DNA of 64,000 bases from Dendrolimus kikuchii (Eukaryota; Arthropoda; Insecta; Lepidoptera; Lasiocampidae): contig CM034394.1 in the NCBI GenBank assembly GCA_019925095.2, positions 24,228,272-24,292,271 on the forward strand, read 5' to 3'. The translations under genes were made by a program, and so were the position numbers. The notes under the pieces are model-generated. The model was not told the DNA's origin. It ran no database searches and saw nothing but the letters and a program-made list of their open reading frames with translations. Positions within the stretch are counted from its first letter, which is position 1. Each line of letters begins with the position of its first letter. Shown here piece after piece: positions 1 through 11,827 of this stretch.

Positions 1-297
1 TCTCTTAATTTATACATTTGTGATAATCCCAAACGGCATTTTAAATTCACATACCACAAATTTGTAACAATAGTAACATCATCTGTCACATTATAACAAT
101 ATACTTCACTCTGCACTTGGCAACGTGCTTTTCATGTACTACATCACTTTTCCTCAAAAGTGGATAATATTTTTTTTTCTAATTTTTAAGCTTCTTCGGT
201 AATAATATAGGTCGAAAAAAGCACAATGATTATTGCATTTTCAAAATATATTTCTTGCCAATTTAAGGGTTAAGAAGAGCGTCATAAAATGTGTTCG

Positions 298-408
298 AGG
301 CTGGCAATGCGCAGTTACTTACGCCCCTGGTGTTGCAAACCAGGCGAAGATAACCACTCTCCATTAGATAGGCCGTCACCCCGTCTTCTGTAATGCAGCA
401 ATACAAAA
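298..408 (+). repeat. Old relic related to Rep-A
   Basis: Diverged sequence that follows the 3' half of Rep-A: a ggtgttgcaaac block, a taaccactctccatta block and a final gcaatacaaaaa tail in the same order and spacing. Too eroded to define its ends. Confidence 0.45.
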
Positions 409-446
409 ATAAACATCTTTACTAAAATCATGTATGCTAATGAATA

Positions 447-1115
447 TCTATATAATATTAATACGTGAAGCAAAAGCTTTGTATCCCTTTTTACGAAAAT
501 TGTACGGAGGGAAGATTATGAAATTTCTAATTTCGCACACTTATAGTTTATATAGAGAAGAAGCGACTAATGTTAATATTTTTTTTTTAATTATCCATAA
601 AATATATTAAATCAATAAAAAAACATTACACACACTATCATGTATTTTACACAGACACGCATATATACTCTTTTGTTTATTGTTCAAGTCAAATTAACAG
701 TGTAGCCTTGGCGAAATCTGTGACTGCCGAAGTATAGCCTTTGACATTTTTTTATTTTTAATTGCAGGAGATCAGCTGACAGGCAGACGGCCCACTTAAT
801 GGAAAGCGGTTACCATTGCCTATGAACATTTGCAACACCAAAGTTGATACAAATGCGCTGCTGCTCTCTTAAGGGAGACTGGAACCTGGCCACTAATGCC
901 GGAATACAACTCAAGGTTGTTATGGCGATATAATATACTTTAGACCAGGGGTGGTGGCCATCCAGTCGGGCAAATGCCCTACCACCTGGCTGTGGGTTGT
1001 TTAGTCGCCTCTTATGACAGGCCGCCCGGCCGCAGGAAATTGTATTCTTTCTCCGTTCTCGCACGGATAAGACATTAATTATTATGGTCGAATTTCGACC
1101 ACGGGCGACAACTAG
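447..1115 (+). mobile_element. Helitron-like element (type V), split by Rep-A
   Basis: Begins TCTATATAATATTAATACG and ends gggcgacaactag, with A before the TC and T after the CTAG, as expected for Helitron insertion between A and T. Non-autonomous: no Rep/helicase coding is visible. It is interrupted at 749-1070 by Rep-A. A second copy of the same type lies at 45660-46220 on the other strand. Confidence 0.7.
749..1070 (-). mobile_element. Rep-A retroposon, long form
   Basis: Full-length minus-strand copy: T-rich tail at the left, 5' end (rc of ccgtgcagg) at the right. It sits inside the Helitron at 447-1115 and is flanked by gacatt at 743-748 and 1071-1076. The uninterrupted sequence can be read in the paralogue near 45697. 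No coding capacity is evident. Confidence 0.8.
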
Positions 1116-2608
1116 TCAAAATTAAACAGTTTGAAATGTTTTGTACATACGAGTGTATAGATAAAACATAATTTGAAACCGTTCTGTGTACTCGATTCAT
1201 ATTATTAAAGTTATGGGTTGATTCAAATTTGCTCTACATGTCACATCATTTTTATGATGATAGTAATCATTTGGATCGAAAAGATATCTATCTATCTATC
1301 ATTTAAGAGCTATGCTCTTGTCGGTGGAGCCTCCTCCAATCTTCTCTATTATGTGCCAGTTGTTTTACTTCTATGTAAGACACGACACCCACTTTTTAAA
1401 AGATATGTAAAATAAGATATTAATATCACATTATAAAGATGTAATAAACTTTTGTTTTCTTAAAAATAATCTACTATAATAATAATTCATACAAAAAATA
1501 TATGAATGTATGATAAATCTAATGCAAAAAAATCAATACACTTCATACGCATGAGAAAAAATCCAGGCAAACTTTTCCTGGCAAATGTCAAAACAATTTT
1601 CCACAAAAAAGGAAACTTTCCCAACACTAACATATCGATATCACGCGTCATAAAACGTTTTCGATGAAATTGGAAATACAAGAGAGAAGAAAAAATAATA
1701 ATTTAAAAGAGGAAACACTTTCGAACGGATAAAAGGAAACTTGCCAACAATACGAAATAGTGTTGGGAAAGGTAGCTGAAACTACTACTGATTCTGCCCC
1801 ACCCTATCCTCTTTTGTCTAAGTTGGTATTTGAACGAACTTGCAAGTTCTATTGGACTGTAGTGTTGGGTGCGGTTCGATTATATCGATAGTTAAGTTTT
1901 TAGCATTTAATTTTTTTATATAATTATTATAAACTGGATATTAATTCAAAGTGTATTGAGTCAACTAGCTTATCTAACTAAAATTAACTTGTAACTAAAC
2001 TAAAAGTTTAAAATATTCACAAATAGATGTTTTAAATTAATAAAAGTTAAATATATTCCATACAATATCGATCGAGTTCTTCGTTTCTTTTTATTAAATA
2101 TTTACGAATCATTATTCAAAATAAAAGACAGTAAACTCGCAACTAGTTTAGTAATAAAATTGTGTTGCTTGATATTGAAACGTGAAGGTAGTTTTATATT
2201 TCTTTCTTCATGAACTTGCAGATGTTACAATTTTTATTAAATTTAGCACATAATTAGGTAAATAACTTGGTTAGCGGAAATAAACATAATACAGCTATTA
2301 TGTAAAAAAATGGAAGCTCCCAGGGATTACGAGACTCCACATAAGTCAACAAAAACCACCATGTAGGTGGTATATACGTAAGTTCATTGTTATAAAAAGG
2401 TGTAATTATAAGTAGTTTGAAATATAGCAGTGTATCAAAAACATGCTGACATTTGATTGTATGGTCACCATGGTTGGATTAGAGTATTTTCGTACAATTT
2501 GTACACTTGCTCTTGCTTGTTGTGGGGTGAATAAAATACACCTTGTTGCTTACAGGGATTATTCTCCTACTAGTTGAGCTTGGATGCTGATCCCTGGGTT
2601 CAACTTAG
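1116..2608. other. AT-rich sequence, nothing recognised
   Basis: I read no gene, repeat family or RNA here. Short open frames are scattered and unlike known proteins. The same holds for 2687-3202. Confidence 0.4.
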
Positions 2609-2686
2609 TTAATAGCAACTCAATAGCAACTCGATAGCTACTCGGTAGCGACTTGATAGCAACTTGATAGCAATTCGATAGCAATA
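2609..2686. repeat. 11-bp minisatellite, about 7 units
   Basis: Tandem units of the type gatagcaactc with substitutions at two or three positions (tagcaactc, tagctactc, tagcgactt, tagcaactt, tagcaattc). The array is imperfect, so it is probably old. Confidence 0.85.
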
Positions 2687-3202
2687 TATTTGTGAGCGTT
2701 ATTTATAGTAATATCATACATAATATTAAAGTAGCATAAAGTAGACTACAGCGTCAGCAAAACGCTGTACGTTGAACCGTACAATTTTATATCGATAAAT
2801 GTAAATATGAAATTAGAACAGCACTAACCCAGAGGCACAGCAAAAAGGTGGTTGGTGGGTACAAGTTTTGATGGTTCAAAGGAATTGCGTGCGGCGTCGG
2901 TACGTACTCGTATCGATGGTATTGATACATCGATAGATACGTAGACCGGGTCGCTTTATCTAAATTAAAATTGTTTTCTGCCGCACTGATGGTGTCTAGA
3001 CATTTACTTAAGTTTATTAAATTCTGTAACATTACGTTTGGATTTTTTTAAGTAATACCTTTTCCGATTAATCTGTCTTTATTGATTAAAAAAAAAAACA
3101 GCCAAGTATGTGCGCACATTTTGATGGATTCCGTAGTGGTGGACATCTTCAAATATTAAATATACTTAAAGGCACACAACAGATATTACATATATCTACA
3201 AA

Positions 3203-3330
3203 CTAGCTTATACCTGCGGTTTCGCTTGCTTTAATAAAACCATGTATGTTTTTTACGTTCCTATAGGTTCGCGTGTGACCGCTGTCTCACTTGAAGTTGA
3301 ATGATGACGCGTATGTCATGAAGTTGGTAT
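3203..3330 (-). mobile_element. Helitron-like 3' end fragment
   Basis: On the minus strand the sequence runs gcgaaaccgcaggtataagctag followed by T, in two pieces a typical Helitron 3' terminus. The 5' end is not defined. The section 3275-3315 also resembles the end of the Jockey-like relic at 52577-52850. Confidence 0.45.
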
Positions 3331-3412
3331 TCTTAAATATGTCAAACTTAATCAATAATAATAGTAAATTAATAAACTTATAATAAAATGAATTAATAAT
3401 AAATTTCTATAT

Positions 3413-3709
3413 GAAGGAACGGAGAAAGAATACAATTTCCTGCGGCTGGGCGGCCCTTCATAAGAAGCGACATAATAACCCACAGCCAGGTAGGGTATTT
3501 GCCCGTCTGGGTGGCTACCACCCCTGTTCTAAAGTATGCCTCCATAACCTTTAGTTGTCTTTTGGTATTAGTAATCAGGTCCCAGTGTTCCTTTAGAGAG
3601 CGGCAGCACAGTGGTGGGATCCTTTGGTGTTACAAGTCCATAGACGATATAACCGCTTTCCATCAGGTGGACCGTCTGCATCTCTGTTGAATTCAAGCAA
3701 TAAAAAAAA
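3413..3709 (+). mobile_element. Rep-A retroposon, long form, diverged
   Basis: Starts just inside the usual 5' end (gaaggaacggagaaag) and ends gcaataaaaaaaa. It has many substitutions and small indels against other copies, so it is one of the older insertions. Confidence 0.8.
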
Positions 3710-3890
3710 TCAAAGTACTTAATAATAAATGTAACGCCGTTTGGTGAAGCGAAGGTGGAACTATGAGAATAACACATTAAAATTGCTGCTGTCATATCGT
3801 TGCTATGGAGATGTATTTGTTATTGAATTGCAACGGTGTCGCCAATAAAACGTATTCAGAGCGCCATCTTTTGGTCTATGCTCGTTTAAC

Positions 3891-4137
3891 GACGGCCTCT
3901 GTGGTTGAGCGGGCTAAGCCTTTGCCGGCGTACCTCACTGCAACGCAGAGGTTCCGGGTTCGATTCCTGGTATAGTAAATTTCGGAAACGTATTTTCTCC
4001 GTTATTTACTATGGTCTGGGTGTCTGGGATCGGCCCCAGAGTAGTTCGTTGTATATTACCTATAAAACAAGCGTAACTTGCTTAATTTGGGGGTATACAA
4101 TGTGTGTGTTTGTCTGCCGATTATTATTATTATACTG
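3891..4137 (+). mobile_element. SINE-B, tRNA-derived SINE
   Basis: Contains a pol III A box tggttgagcgg at 3902-3912 and a B box ggttcgattcc at 3957-3967, spaced as in a tRNA. A body of about 150 bp unrelated to tRNA follows, then a TTA-repeat tail. This is the most complete copy of four; the others are at 9690-9912, 11188-11449 and 49161-49350. Confidence 0.85.
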
Positions 4138-4295
4138 TATGTCTTTCAAGACCACGGGCCATAAAAATGGCCCGGACTTTTGGGGGGCTTGCGTGGGGCC
4201 ATGGGAAAGCCAACACGTAGAGGCCCCTTGACAAATTTAATGTAAATGTGGCGTGACACTGACCGGCGTGTTAGTTATTATTATTATTATTATAT
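4138..4295 (+). repeat. Rep-H fragment in the SINE-B tail
   Basis: Matches the first 120 bp of the longer Rep-H copy at 33867-34516 (gtatgtctttca, ggcccggactttt, gaccggcg), then jumps to a TTA run. It begins directly in the ATT repeat that ends SINE-B. Confidence 0.7.
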
Positions 4296-4700
4296 CCTTC
4301 AGGAACAGTACTTTTTTCTGGATAAAAGTTCCTGTATGTCCTTTGCTATAGGTACCCCTGAAAACGTGTATGCAAAACTTGACATTACTATCTGCTGCGT
4401 AGTTAAGGCATGGAAATGTCAAAAACAAACTAATTTGGTATAGTCGCGGAATGAAAATGTACGTCACCTTAAAGTTGAATTTTGCTTAGATGAGTCCAAG
4501 AAACAATACTGCTAATATTTTAATAAATTACGTTTATAAAATATAGAAACGCGAAAAAAGTTAATTGCAATGTTGACAATGACAGATGCTGCGATTAACA
4601 ATAAGAAACAAAGAGGATATAATCACTACGCTTATCATAAATATTAAAACCAATAAAAAGGTTTTACATGTTTAAACAATCTTCTCAGAAAAGATATTTA

Positions 4701-4942
4701 CCACGTGGTAGGGCATTTACCCGACTGGATGGCTACCACCCCTGGTCTAAAGTATGTCGCCATAACAACCTTGAATTGTGTTCCAGCATTAGTGACCAGG
4801 TTCCAGTTACCTTAAGAGATCAGCAGCGCATTTGTAGCACCTTTGGTGTTGCAAATGTCCATAGGCGATGGTAACCGCTTTCCATCAAGTGGGCCATCTG
4901 CCTGTCTGCTGAACTCCTGCAATAAAAAATAAATAAAAAAAA
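4701..4942 (+). mobile_element. Rep-A retroposon, short form
   Basis: Starts at ccacgtggtagggc, the common short-form start, and ends gcaataaaaaataaataaaaaa. Lacks the first 75 or so bases of the long form. Confidence 0.8.
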
Positions 4943-6325
4943 GATAGAAAATCAAACAACTTTGATCTTTAATGATCTAAAATGAACTTTATTATCAAAT
5001 AGTTAAACATAATTTTCTGTAGAAGAGTCTGTTCTGTGACTTAGTTTGAAAAGGTAACATGTGCTCGTGGAACTAATCCCTTCGAGGGTCCACAAAATTA
5101 TTTTTTCCACAAGCTGCCATCTGCCATCAAAATTGTCGCGCCAAAAACACGGGAATTATATCGTCTCTTTTATTCTAATACAAATTCTATGCAGTAAGAG
5201 GGAGAAGGCATCAGATAAACGTTCGTTTTTACATATGTAATATATATAGAATATAAGCAAAAAATGTAATAGCTATAAGTTGTAAATTAAGAGAAAGCAT
5301 AAAAAAAAGAATAAAGAAAATCAAAAAGTAAAAAAGAATAAAAAGACATAAAACAAGAACGCATAAAAACCCTGACAGGTCTTGTTTGTCAGGAATGAGG
5401 AGGGGAATAATAATAATAAAAAAAACGTTCGTTTCAACTATCTGTATTTGACCACAAATTTGTGGTGGTTCCGTCTTAAAGGGTAAATAAATCAATTTGA
5501 AAATTGGCAAACATTTTCATTCCACCACTGTACACTATACGCATTTATAAGTTAGGATTACGTTAATGAAAAAATCAGTCAAGTGCACAGGCACACTTTG
5601 AAGGTTTGTATACACGGGACTAATGTCAAATATATTTGTCATACATCATTAAAATAGTGTTTGAAAGCTGGTATTTCAGCGACACAACCATCCGTGTCGT
5701 GAACTTTATAGTTACCCTCATGTTGCTTGCCCACTGTTGGGCAACGGTAATATCCCGAATTTTACAACTAGTTATATTTCCTGTGAAATATAATGAAGAA
5801 GTCAACTGAAAAGAGTTTTTATTTTTATAAATAATATTAAAAGGAAAGTATCTTAAAAAGTACTCAACGGATATTACTCAAACCAATTTTCATTGAAAAA
5901 AAATGTAGGTAAAAACTTGTATCTTTTTAAATTGCAATCGTCTTGAGGTTTCTTTCTTAGGAATTCATGAAAAAGAGAGAATATAAATTATGTAGCTTCT
6001 TTCAAATCTTGACTACTTAAAACTTAGACATTCAAATATTCGTAAACAAACTCAATTTGAAACTGGCAACAAACCTTTCTAACTCCGGGAATAAATCAAA
6101 ACATTCGTTTGACGCAAAAATGTTGGAGCGAGCCCCTATCTCCATACGAGACTCCACTGCTAAACGAGTTGTTACGTTCAAGGATTGCCCAGGTATCTTA
6201 AGGACTAGTCACATTCTGCTGCTCATGAATAATGTTATAGTAAAGTAGTTTTTTGTTTATTTTTTTTATTTTAATAAGGATCATCAACAGTTTTGTACAT
6301 TTGATCAGTTACTAGACTTAAGACT
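4943..6325. other. Unclassified AT-rich stretch
   Basis: No gene or repeat recognised. A purine-rich and A-rich section lies at 5290-5440. Short open frames here have no familiar motif. Confidence 0.35.
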
Positions 6326-6562
6326 TTTTATTTATTTATTGCAGGAGTTCAGCAGACAGGCAGACGGCCCACTTGATGGGAAGCGGTTACCATCGCCTAT
6401 GGACATATGCAACACCAAAGGTGCTACAAATGCGCTGCTGCTCTCTTAAGGGAGACTGGAACCTGGTCACTAATGCCGGAACACAACTCAAGGTTGTTAT
6501 GGCGACATACTTTAGACCAGGGATGGTAGCCATCCAGTTGGGCAAAATCCCTACCACCTGGC
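6326..6562 (-). mobile_element. Rep-A retroposon, short form
   Basis: Minus strand: T-rich tail at left, ends at ccctaccacctggc, the short-form boundary, then unrelated gattaagg. Body is close to consensus. Confidence 0.8.
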
Positions 6563-6840
6563 GATTAAGGTTTACAATGCGACGTAAAAACGAATTATAG
6601 GTGAACACAGCTTGCAGTTTAATTTCTTCACTGTTATGTACTTAAACTCTAATAATAAATATAACAAAAATGTATAAGGTAATGAAATTAGTCTGTCCGT
6701 CAGTCTTTGTCTAATATTGTTGGGATAAACGAATCTTTTTATAAAATGAATTTTTGGAATCAAAGTGAATGTCAGTAACATCACTGCTACTGTTCAGAAT
6801 TCTACACATTCTGGAGATAGGGGAGTTAGCACCTAGTACT

Positions 6841-6930
6841 GTTGTTCTTAATAGGGGAAAGAGGGAGGTTATACCTTCGAAACCCCCGTGATAACCTATA
6901 ACCCCCCCTCTTTCCCCCATTTAGAACAAC
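6841..6930. repeat. Foldback of about 33-bp arms
   Basis: The left arm (6841-6873) and right arm (6897-6930) are inverted complements with a few mismatches. They include ggggaaagaggg against ccctctttcccc and gttgttct against agaacaac. The loop is about 23 bp. It could be a small MITE remnant or a hairpin of other origin. Confidence 0.7.
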
Positions 6931-7274
6931 AACACAGTTCTACGATTATATAACATGCTTATATAGGTTTCATGTGCAGAATATGCCTGATCTACTTAAT
7001 TTTCTGCTGCCTCTTTGAGTTGTTTATCTACGATCACTCTCAATTTAGATGTTTCCTATTTGTAGCATATTTAACACAAACCAACAGACTGACAGACAAA
7101 ATATAAATAAAATGGTATTGTTATTATAGTTTTTAAGCTTTACGTTCTATATTCTATATACATATCCTTGTTTATAAATTCGCTTTGTAGTATTAATTTT
7201 TACATTAGTATTTGCTTTCCAATAGTACTCGTCATATTTTCTTTGTTGTTTGTTTGTTTTGTTTTGTCTATCCA

Positions 7275-7440
7275 TGAGTCACTGTAACGGCCCTAGCGGA
7301 AGACCAGCGCTGGTTGAGTCAACCAGCATCATGCTGAGTTAGGACCGATTTCGTACTTCATTTTCTAGTTGTGTTTTCTTATTTATAAGTATATTATGGT
7401 TTGTATGTAGTTCTAAATAAATATATTTATTTTTCTGTAT
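7275..7440 (+). repeat. Rep-E, retroelement 3' end
   Basis: Shares gcggaagaccagcgctggtt, a tgctgag block and a final ctaaataaa-type A-rich end with the copies at 30120-30315 and 31340-31506. The polyadenylation-like end suggests the 3' UTR of a LINE. No coding part is present. Confidence 0.6.
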
Positions 7441-7985
7441 AAAAGAGTAAAAATTATGTTGAATCATATTGCTATAATTATTGAGTATACATCGTTTAAA
7501 TTGCTATTAAATTAAACAACAAATTGATCCTGTCGTAAACATTGGTTACAAATAAAATTTCTACAAAAGTTAACTAAATGTGAACTTAGCGTAATTTTGT
7601 CAAAATTTAAGTTTAATTTAGAACTCTTCGTTATCGGTGTTTTCAAATTACAATATTTTAATTCAAATTGAGTTTTTATAAATAATATTTTTACTGTCTA
7701 AATTAGTTCAAAAATTTTCATTCAATAAATATCTTGATGTTCATAGAATGTAATCTAGCATGTTTTTTTTTATATTCGAGTAATAAATATATATATTATA
7801 TGTATTTATTACTCCAATACCAATTTACATTTTTACCTAGCATGGTAGAAATAATATTTAGAATAACATGATTTACAAATTCAACATTTCCAATAAATAA
7901 CAATAATCGCTTTATTTTGAAAATAATATACATAAAAAGGAACTCTACATATGCCTAGATAAAATTATTTTAATGTAAATGCATG
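7441..7985. other. AT-rich sequence, nothing recognised
   Basis: Low-complexity AT-rich DNA with no supported feature. Confidence 0.4.
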
Positions 7986-8219
7986 TTTTTTTTTATTGCA
8001 GGAGATCAGCAGACAGGTAGACGGCCCACTTGATGGAAAGCGGTTACCATCGCCTATGGACATTTGCAACACCAAAGTTGCTACAAATGCGCTGCTGCTC
8101 TCTTAAGGGAGACTGGAACCTGGTCACTAATGCCGGAACACAACTCAAGGTTGTTATGGCGACATAATTTAGACCAGGGTTGGTAGCCATCCAGTCGGGC
8201 AAATGCCCTACCACCTGGC
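7986..8219 (-). mobile_element. Rep-A retroposon, short form
   Basis: T-rich tail at 7986-7995, near-consensus body, and the short-form boundary ccacctggc at the right before an ATG-rich run. Confidence 0.82.
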
Positions 8220-8311
8220 ATTATGATGATGATAATGATTATGATCAAGTTATTTAAAAATTAATATATTTCAAAATGAATGTTTTAAAAGGATAAAACA
8301 AATATACTAAA

Positions 8312-8751
8312 CTAGCTGACCTGGCAAACTTCGTACCGCCTCAGAACCAGTAAATAAAAAATCTGAATGATAATTCAGTAAAAATAAAAACAAAAGTATT
8401 ATTTTAAATTTAATTTTATTTCTGAACGACGAGGCGAACATCAAACCTTTGACATTCAAATACAAAAAAAAAAAACACTTTTAAATTTAATTTGATTTCT
8501 GAATGACTTTTAAATTTAATTGATTTCTAAACGACGGGATGAAAATCAAATGATTGACAGGTAGGAGTAGTTTCTAAGGAAAAGCGAAATTGTTGTTTTT
8601 ACTATATTCCAAGCATTTTTTTCCTATTTACTCACCTTTTAAACTTTCCCTGGACTTCGACAAATAATTCAACCAAAATTAGCCAAATCAGTCCAGTCGT
8701 TCTCGAGTTTTAGCGAGACTAAGGAACAGCAATTGATTTATATATATATAA
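8312..8751 (-). mobile_element. Helitron-like element (type T)
   Basis: Minus-strand 3' end cgaagtttgccaggtcagctag is followed by T. Near the other end is the block ctcgctaaaactcgagaac followed by a TA repeat. The 5' TC is not intact, so the right boundary is approximate. No coding is seen. Confidence 0.55.
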
Positions 8752-8863
8752 GTTCCACTGGAGAACACTTTTTGAAGGTCATACATATAACTTAAAATTT
8801 TACTTCCTCATCTATGAATACCGCTTCGCAACGTATGTATATATATAAATTGTCCGTGCCTAC

Positions 8864-8910
8864 CCCGCAAGGGAACTGGCGTGAGGTTATGTATGTATAT
8901 ATATATACAT
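8864..8910 (+). mobile_element. RTE-D, extreme 3' end only
   Basis: A 5'-truncated insertion of under 50 bp: the last codons of the RTE-D frame (tgcctaccccgcaaggg, then tggcgtga), then ggttatgtatgta. Confidence 0.7.
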
Positions 8911-9297
8911 ATAGATATAAAGTGCCCAGATTACAAACCGTAAATGTCATGTTAAATCTAGCAATTCCTTAACAGCCAAAAAACAAATGCATGACGCATG
9001 TAAAGCAGGTATGCGACAAAGCGCTGACTCTTAAGATTCCTTACCTTTGATAAGTTGCCAAACGATTGCACTAATTCTTTTATTGGTTGAATTCCTATTT
9101 TATTTAGAAAAGAAGAAATTTCAATTCGAATTCAATCTCAACCCTCAATCAAGAAAGCTTGATATTTACTCTATATAATGGAAAATGAACAATCATCCTG
9201 TAAAATATTTAACTCTGTAAAACGTTTAAACACTACTTGACACGATAGAGAAATACAGGTTATTTTTTTCTCGCTTTTCCATTAGTTATGCATTTCA

Positions 9298-9591
9298 TCC
9301 GTGCAGGAACGGAGAAAGAGTAGAGTCCTGCGGCAGGGTGGCCTGTCGTGAGAGGCGAAAAAACAACCCACAGCCAGATAGTAGGGCATTTGCCCGTCTG
9401 GATGCCTACTATCCCTGGTCTAGATTATGCCGCCATAATAACCTTGAGTTGTGTTCCTGCATTAGTGGCCAGGTTCCAGTCTCCCTTTAAAGAATAGCAG
9501 CGCATTTGTAGCACCTTTGGTGTTGTAAATGTCCTTGGCGAATTGCTTTCCACCAGTGAGCCTGTCTGCTGAACTCATGCAATTAAAAAAA
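9298..9591 (+). mobile_element. Rep-A retroposon, long form
   Basis: Starts ccgtgcaggaacgg, ends gcaattaaaaaaa. It has several private substitutions and small deletions. Confidence 0.8.
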
Positions 9592-9689
9592 CTTCAAAAT
9601 ATACTTTTTAGACCAAATCAAACAACATATTTACGCTTATGAATACAAGTATTGAGATTAGCAGACAAAAAAACAAACAGTCTCTATGC

Positions 9690-9912
9690 TTAAGCTGGCT
9701 AAGTCTTAGCCGGCCGAGCTCACTACAATGCAGAGGCTCCAGGTTCAATACCTGACATGGTACATTTTGTAAAAGAACTTTCTGTTATTTACTGTGGTCT
9801 GGGTGTTCTGGGATCGGCTCCAAAGTGGTCCGTTGTATATATTACCTGTAACACAAGCGTAACTTATACAATGTGCGTGTTTGTCTGCCAATTATTTATT
9901 TAATTTATTACT
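9690..9912 (+). mobile_element. SINE-B, degenerate copy
   Basis: Follows SINE-B from the region between the pol III boxes to gtgtttgtctgccaattattt. The B box is altered to ggttcaatacc and the A box has decayed, so the copy is probably transcriptionally dead. Confidence 0.65.
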
Positions 9913-10378
9913 AAATCACCTTAAACAACAATACTAACTAACATATAAAAATCTTAATCAGAAATAAAAATAGACTAACATAACGCTATATTTATAAACA
10001 ACATCTGTCTGACTGTTAAAATTAAAGCTAAACATACTTACAAATAAAACTTAAAAATAAATAAACTAAACTATACTATAAATAAAGCTATACCTATAAA
10101 ACAATATAAATCTATAAATAAAAAATTGACTCCAAATCGCTGTCGGCGGGGAGCGTGCCCAAAATGCTGGCCGCATTTCCGCGTTGGATGGCAACACTAA
10201 TTCGTTGCCCTAGGTGCAAGCCAGCCGTTTGGTGACGCAAGACCTCAATTAGACGCGTTGAGAGGTCTCGATAGAGGTGATGAGCTCCAGGCCCCCACGG
10301 CCCCAGGGTCTCGACCCCGAAAGCTACAAATATGTACCCACTACCAATGGACACATATTTGCGACATTTAGAAAACAA
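9913..10378 (-). pseudogene. 3' end of a LINE-type pol (unclassified)
   Basis: The minus-strand frame 10378-10112 gives an 88-residue tail containing KYVSIGSGYIFVAFGVETLG and QRISVAIQRGNAASILGTLP. I associate such tails with the C-terminus of retrotransposon reverse transcriptases that carry a restriction-like nuclease; this is family knowledge, not a search. A stop is followed by about 200 bp of AT-rich 3' UTR ending in AATA repeats. It is 5'-truncated, with no reverse transcriptase core. Confidence 0.5.
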
Positions 10379-10892
10379 ACTATTTCTAAAAATAAATAAA
10401 TAAAAATATTATATAATAGAAAAACAATCATTGTTGATAAATATTGTATACAAAGCAATCGTCAGATTTAAAACAAAAAGAACAAGAGAGAAATTTCATG
10501 CAACACAAAATTCAATGTAAACTCTCTTATCAAATCTAATATGGAGCCGAAATGAAATTGCAGTCGACGCCTTCATCTTAAGTCTTAACATGAAATCTAA
10601 TGAAATTTAAAGTGCAGATCTCTCTTAAAATATAACCATGCCAATATTAACGTAGCACTCGACGACGGTGATAAATGTTAATTCTGTATAGTTTGAGAGG
10701 CTAATTGCTAACAGGGATGGCATATTGAAGCTTCTATTTTAGACGCTTACGATCCAGATGAGTTTCGTACATTGCTATTATTATCTCTTTCACTCATAGA
10801 TACTTATGCAACTTTCTGTCGCACTCGCAATAAAACGATGTGCAAGTAGGAAGGCTATATTCTTGTTCGTGAGGGAAGGGGATGGAATGAAT
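10379..10892. other. Unclassified sequence
   Basis: No gene or known repeat recognised in about 510 bp. An AATA run marks its left end. Confidence 0.35.
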
Positions 10893-11478
10893 GTTTTTAC
10901 AAGCTTTTATTTAACTTGCAATGCATGTACCTATGTATGTATGTAAGTTCGGGTGGAATCTTGCAAGTTAAATTTGACCAACTTGCCGGTTTCCGATTGA
11001 GCTGAAATTTTGCACGTATATGTATATCGCGTGACAATGCAATAATATGGTACCATGGAGCTGATCTGATGATGGAGTCGGAAGGTGGCCATAGGAACTC
11101 CTGTACTAAACAAGATAGACCCGTCGTGTTTGGGCTCGTTTTACTTGTCTTGGCTAGCACTCTGCTGCTGCATGATATCCAGGATCTATAATATAATAAT
11201 AATAATCGGCAGACAAACACACACATTGTATATCCCCAAATTAAGCAAGTTACGCTTGTGTTATGGGTAATATACAACGGACTACTCTGGGGCCGATCCC
11301 AGACACCCAGACCATAGTAAATAACGGAGAAAATACGTTTCCGAAATTTACTATACCAGGAATCGAACCCGGAACCTCTGCGTTGCAGTGAGGTACGCCG
11401 GCAAAGGCTTAGCCCGCTCAACCACAGAGACCGTCAATCGATTCAAACCGATCTCAAAAGCTTGTATATAAAAACCTT
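10893..11478 (+). repeat. Rep-BB, interrupted by SINE-B
   Basis: A repeat of about 320 bp with weak inverted ends (tttttacaagctttt against caaaagcttgtatttaaaaa). It includes the blocks accaacttgccggtttccg and ctgtactaaacaagat. SINE-B is inserted at 11188-11449. The uninterrupted copy is at 54274-54592. Could be a MITE; no coding product is recognised. Confidence 0.7.
11188..11449 (-). mobile_element. SINE-B inserted in Rep-BB
   Basis: Minus strand: ATT-type tail near 11190-11208, B box (rc ggttcgattcc) near 11363-11373, A box region at 11416-11426. Short target duplication gatct at 11183-11187 and 11450-11454. About 14 bp of unexplained sequence lies between the usual 5' end and the duplication. 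Confidence 0.8.
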
Positions 11479-11827
11479 TAAAAAAAACTTATTCTGCTTT
11501 GCTACTCAACTGTAAGGGTGATACTTGAAATATTACTCGTAAAATTTTAGCCTTTTTTAAATAACCTTTTTTTTGGTCCTCCTCATTTTTTTGAGAAATT
11601 AGATAACTCTTTATTGGACATCATTATATACAAACATACAATGCTATTTATGTATAAAGCGCTGTCTTTTCTTAATATATGGTCTATCTAGATTCGGAAG
11701 ATTTTATTTATACATAATGCTTCCGTTTTGCTATGGCGTTTCAGTCGACTGTAATGATAAAGCGCTGCTTGATTTCCACTGCAAATTTTATTTATTTCAT
11801 AGAGTACCTAGGGTACATACAATTTGA
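11479..11827. other. Unclassified sequence
   Basis: Nothing recognised in about 350 bp. Confidence 0.35.

Noticed and set aside
3902..3967. Possible tRNA genes at the SINE-B and SINE-C boxes (also 51255-51308)
   Set aside because: The A and B boxes are present but no cloverleaf with acceptor stem can be formed, and the sequences continue into SINE bodies.
10897..11421. A 174-codon minus-strand open frame
   Set aside because: It spans SINE-B and Rep-BB, two non-coding repeats joined by insertion; the frame is an accident of the junction.
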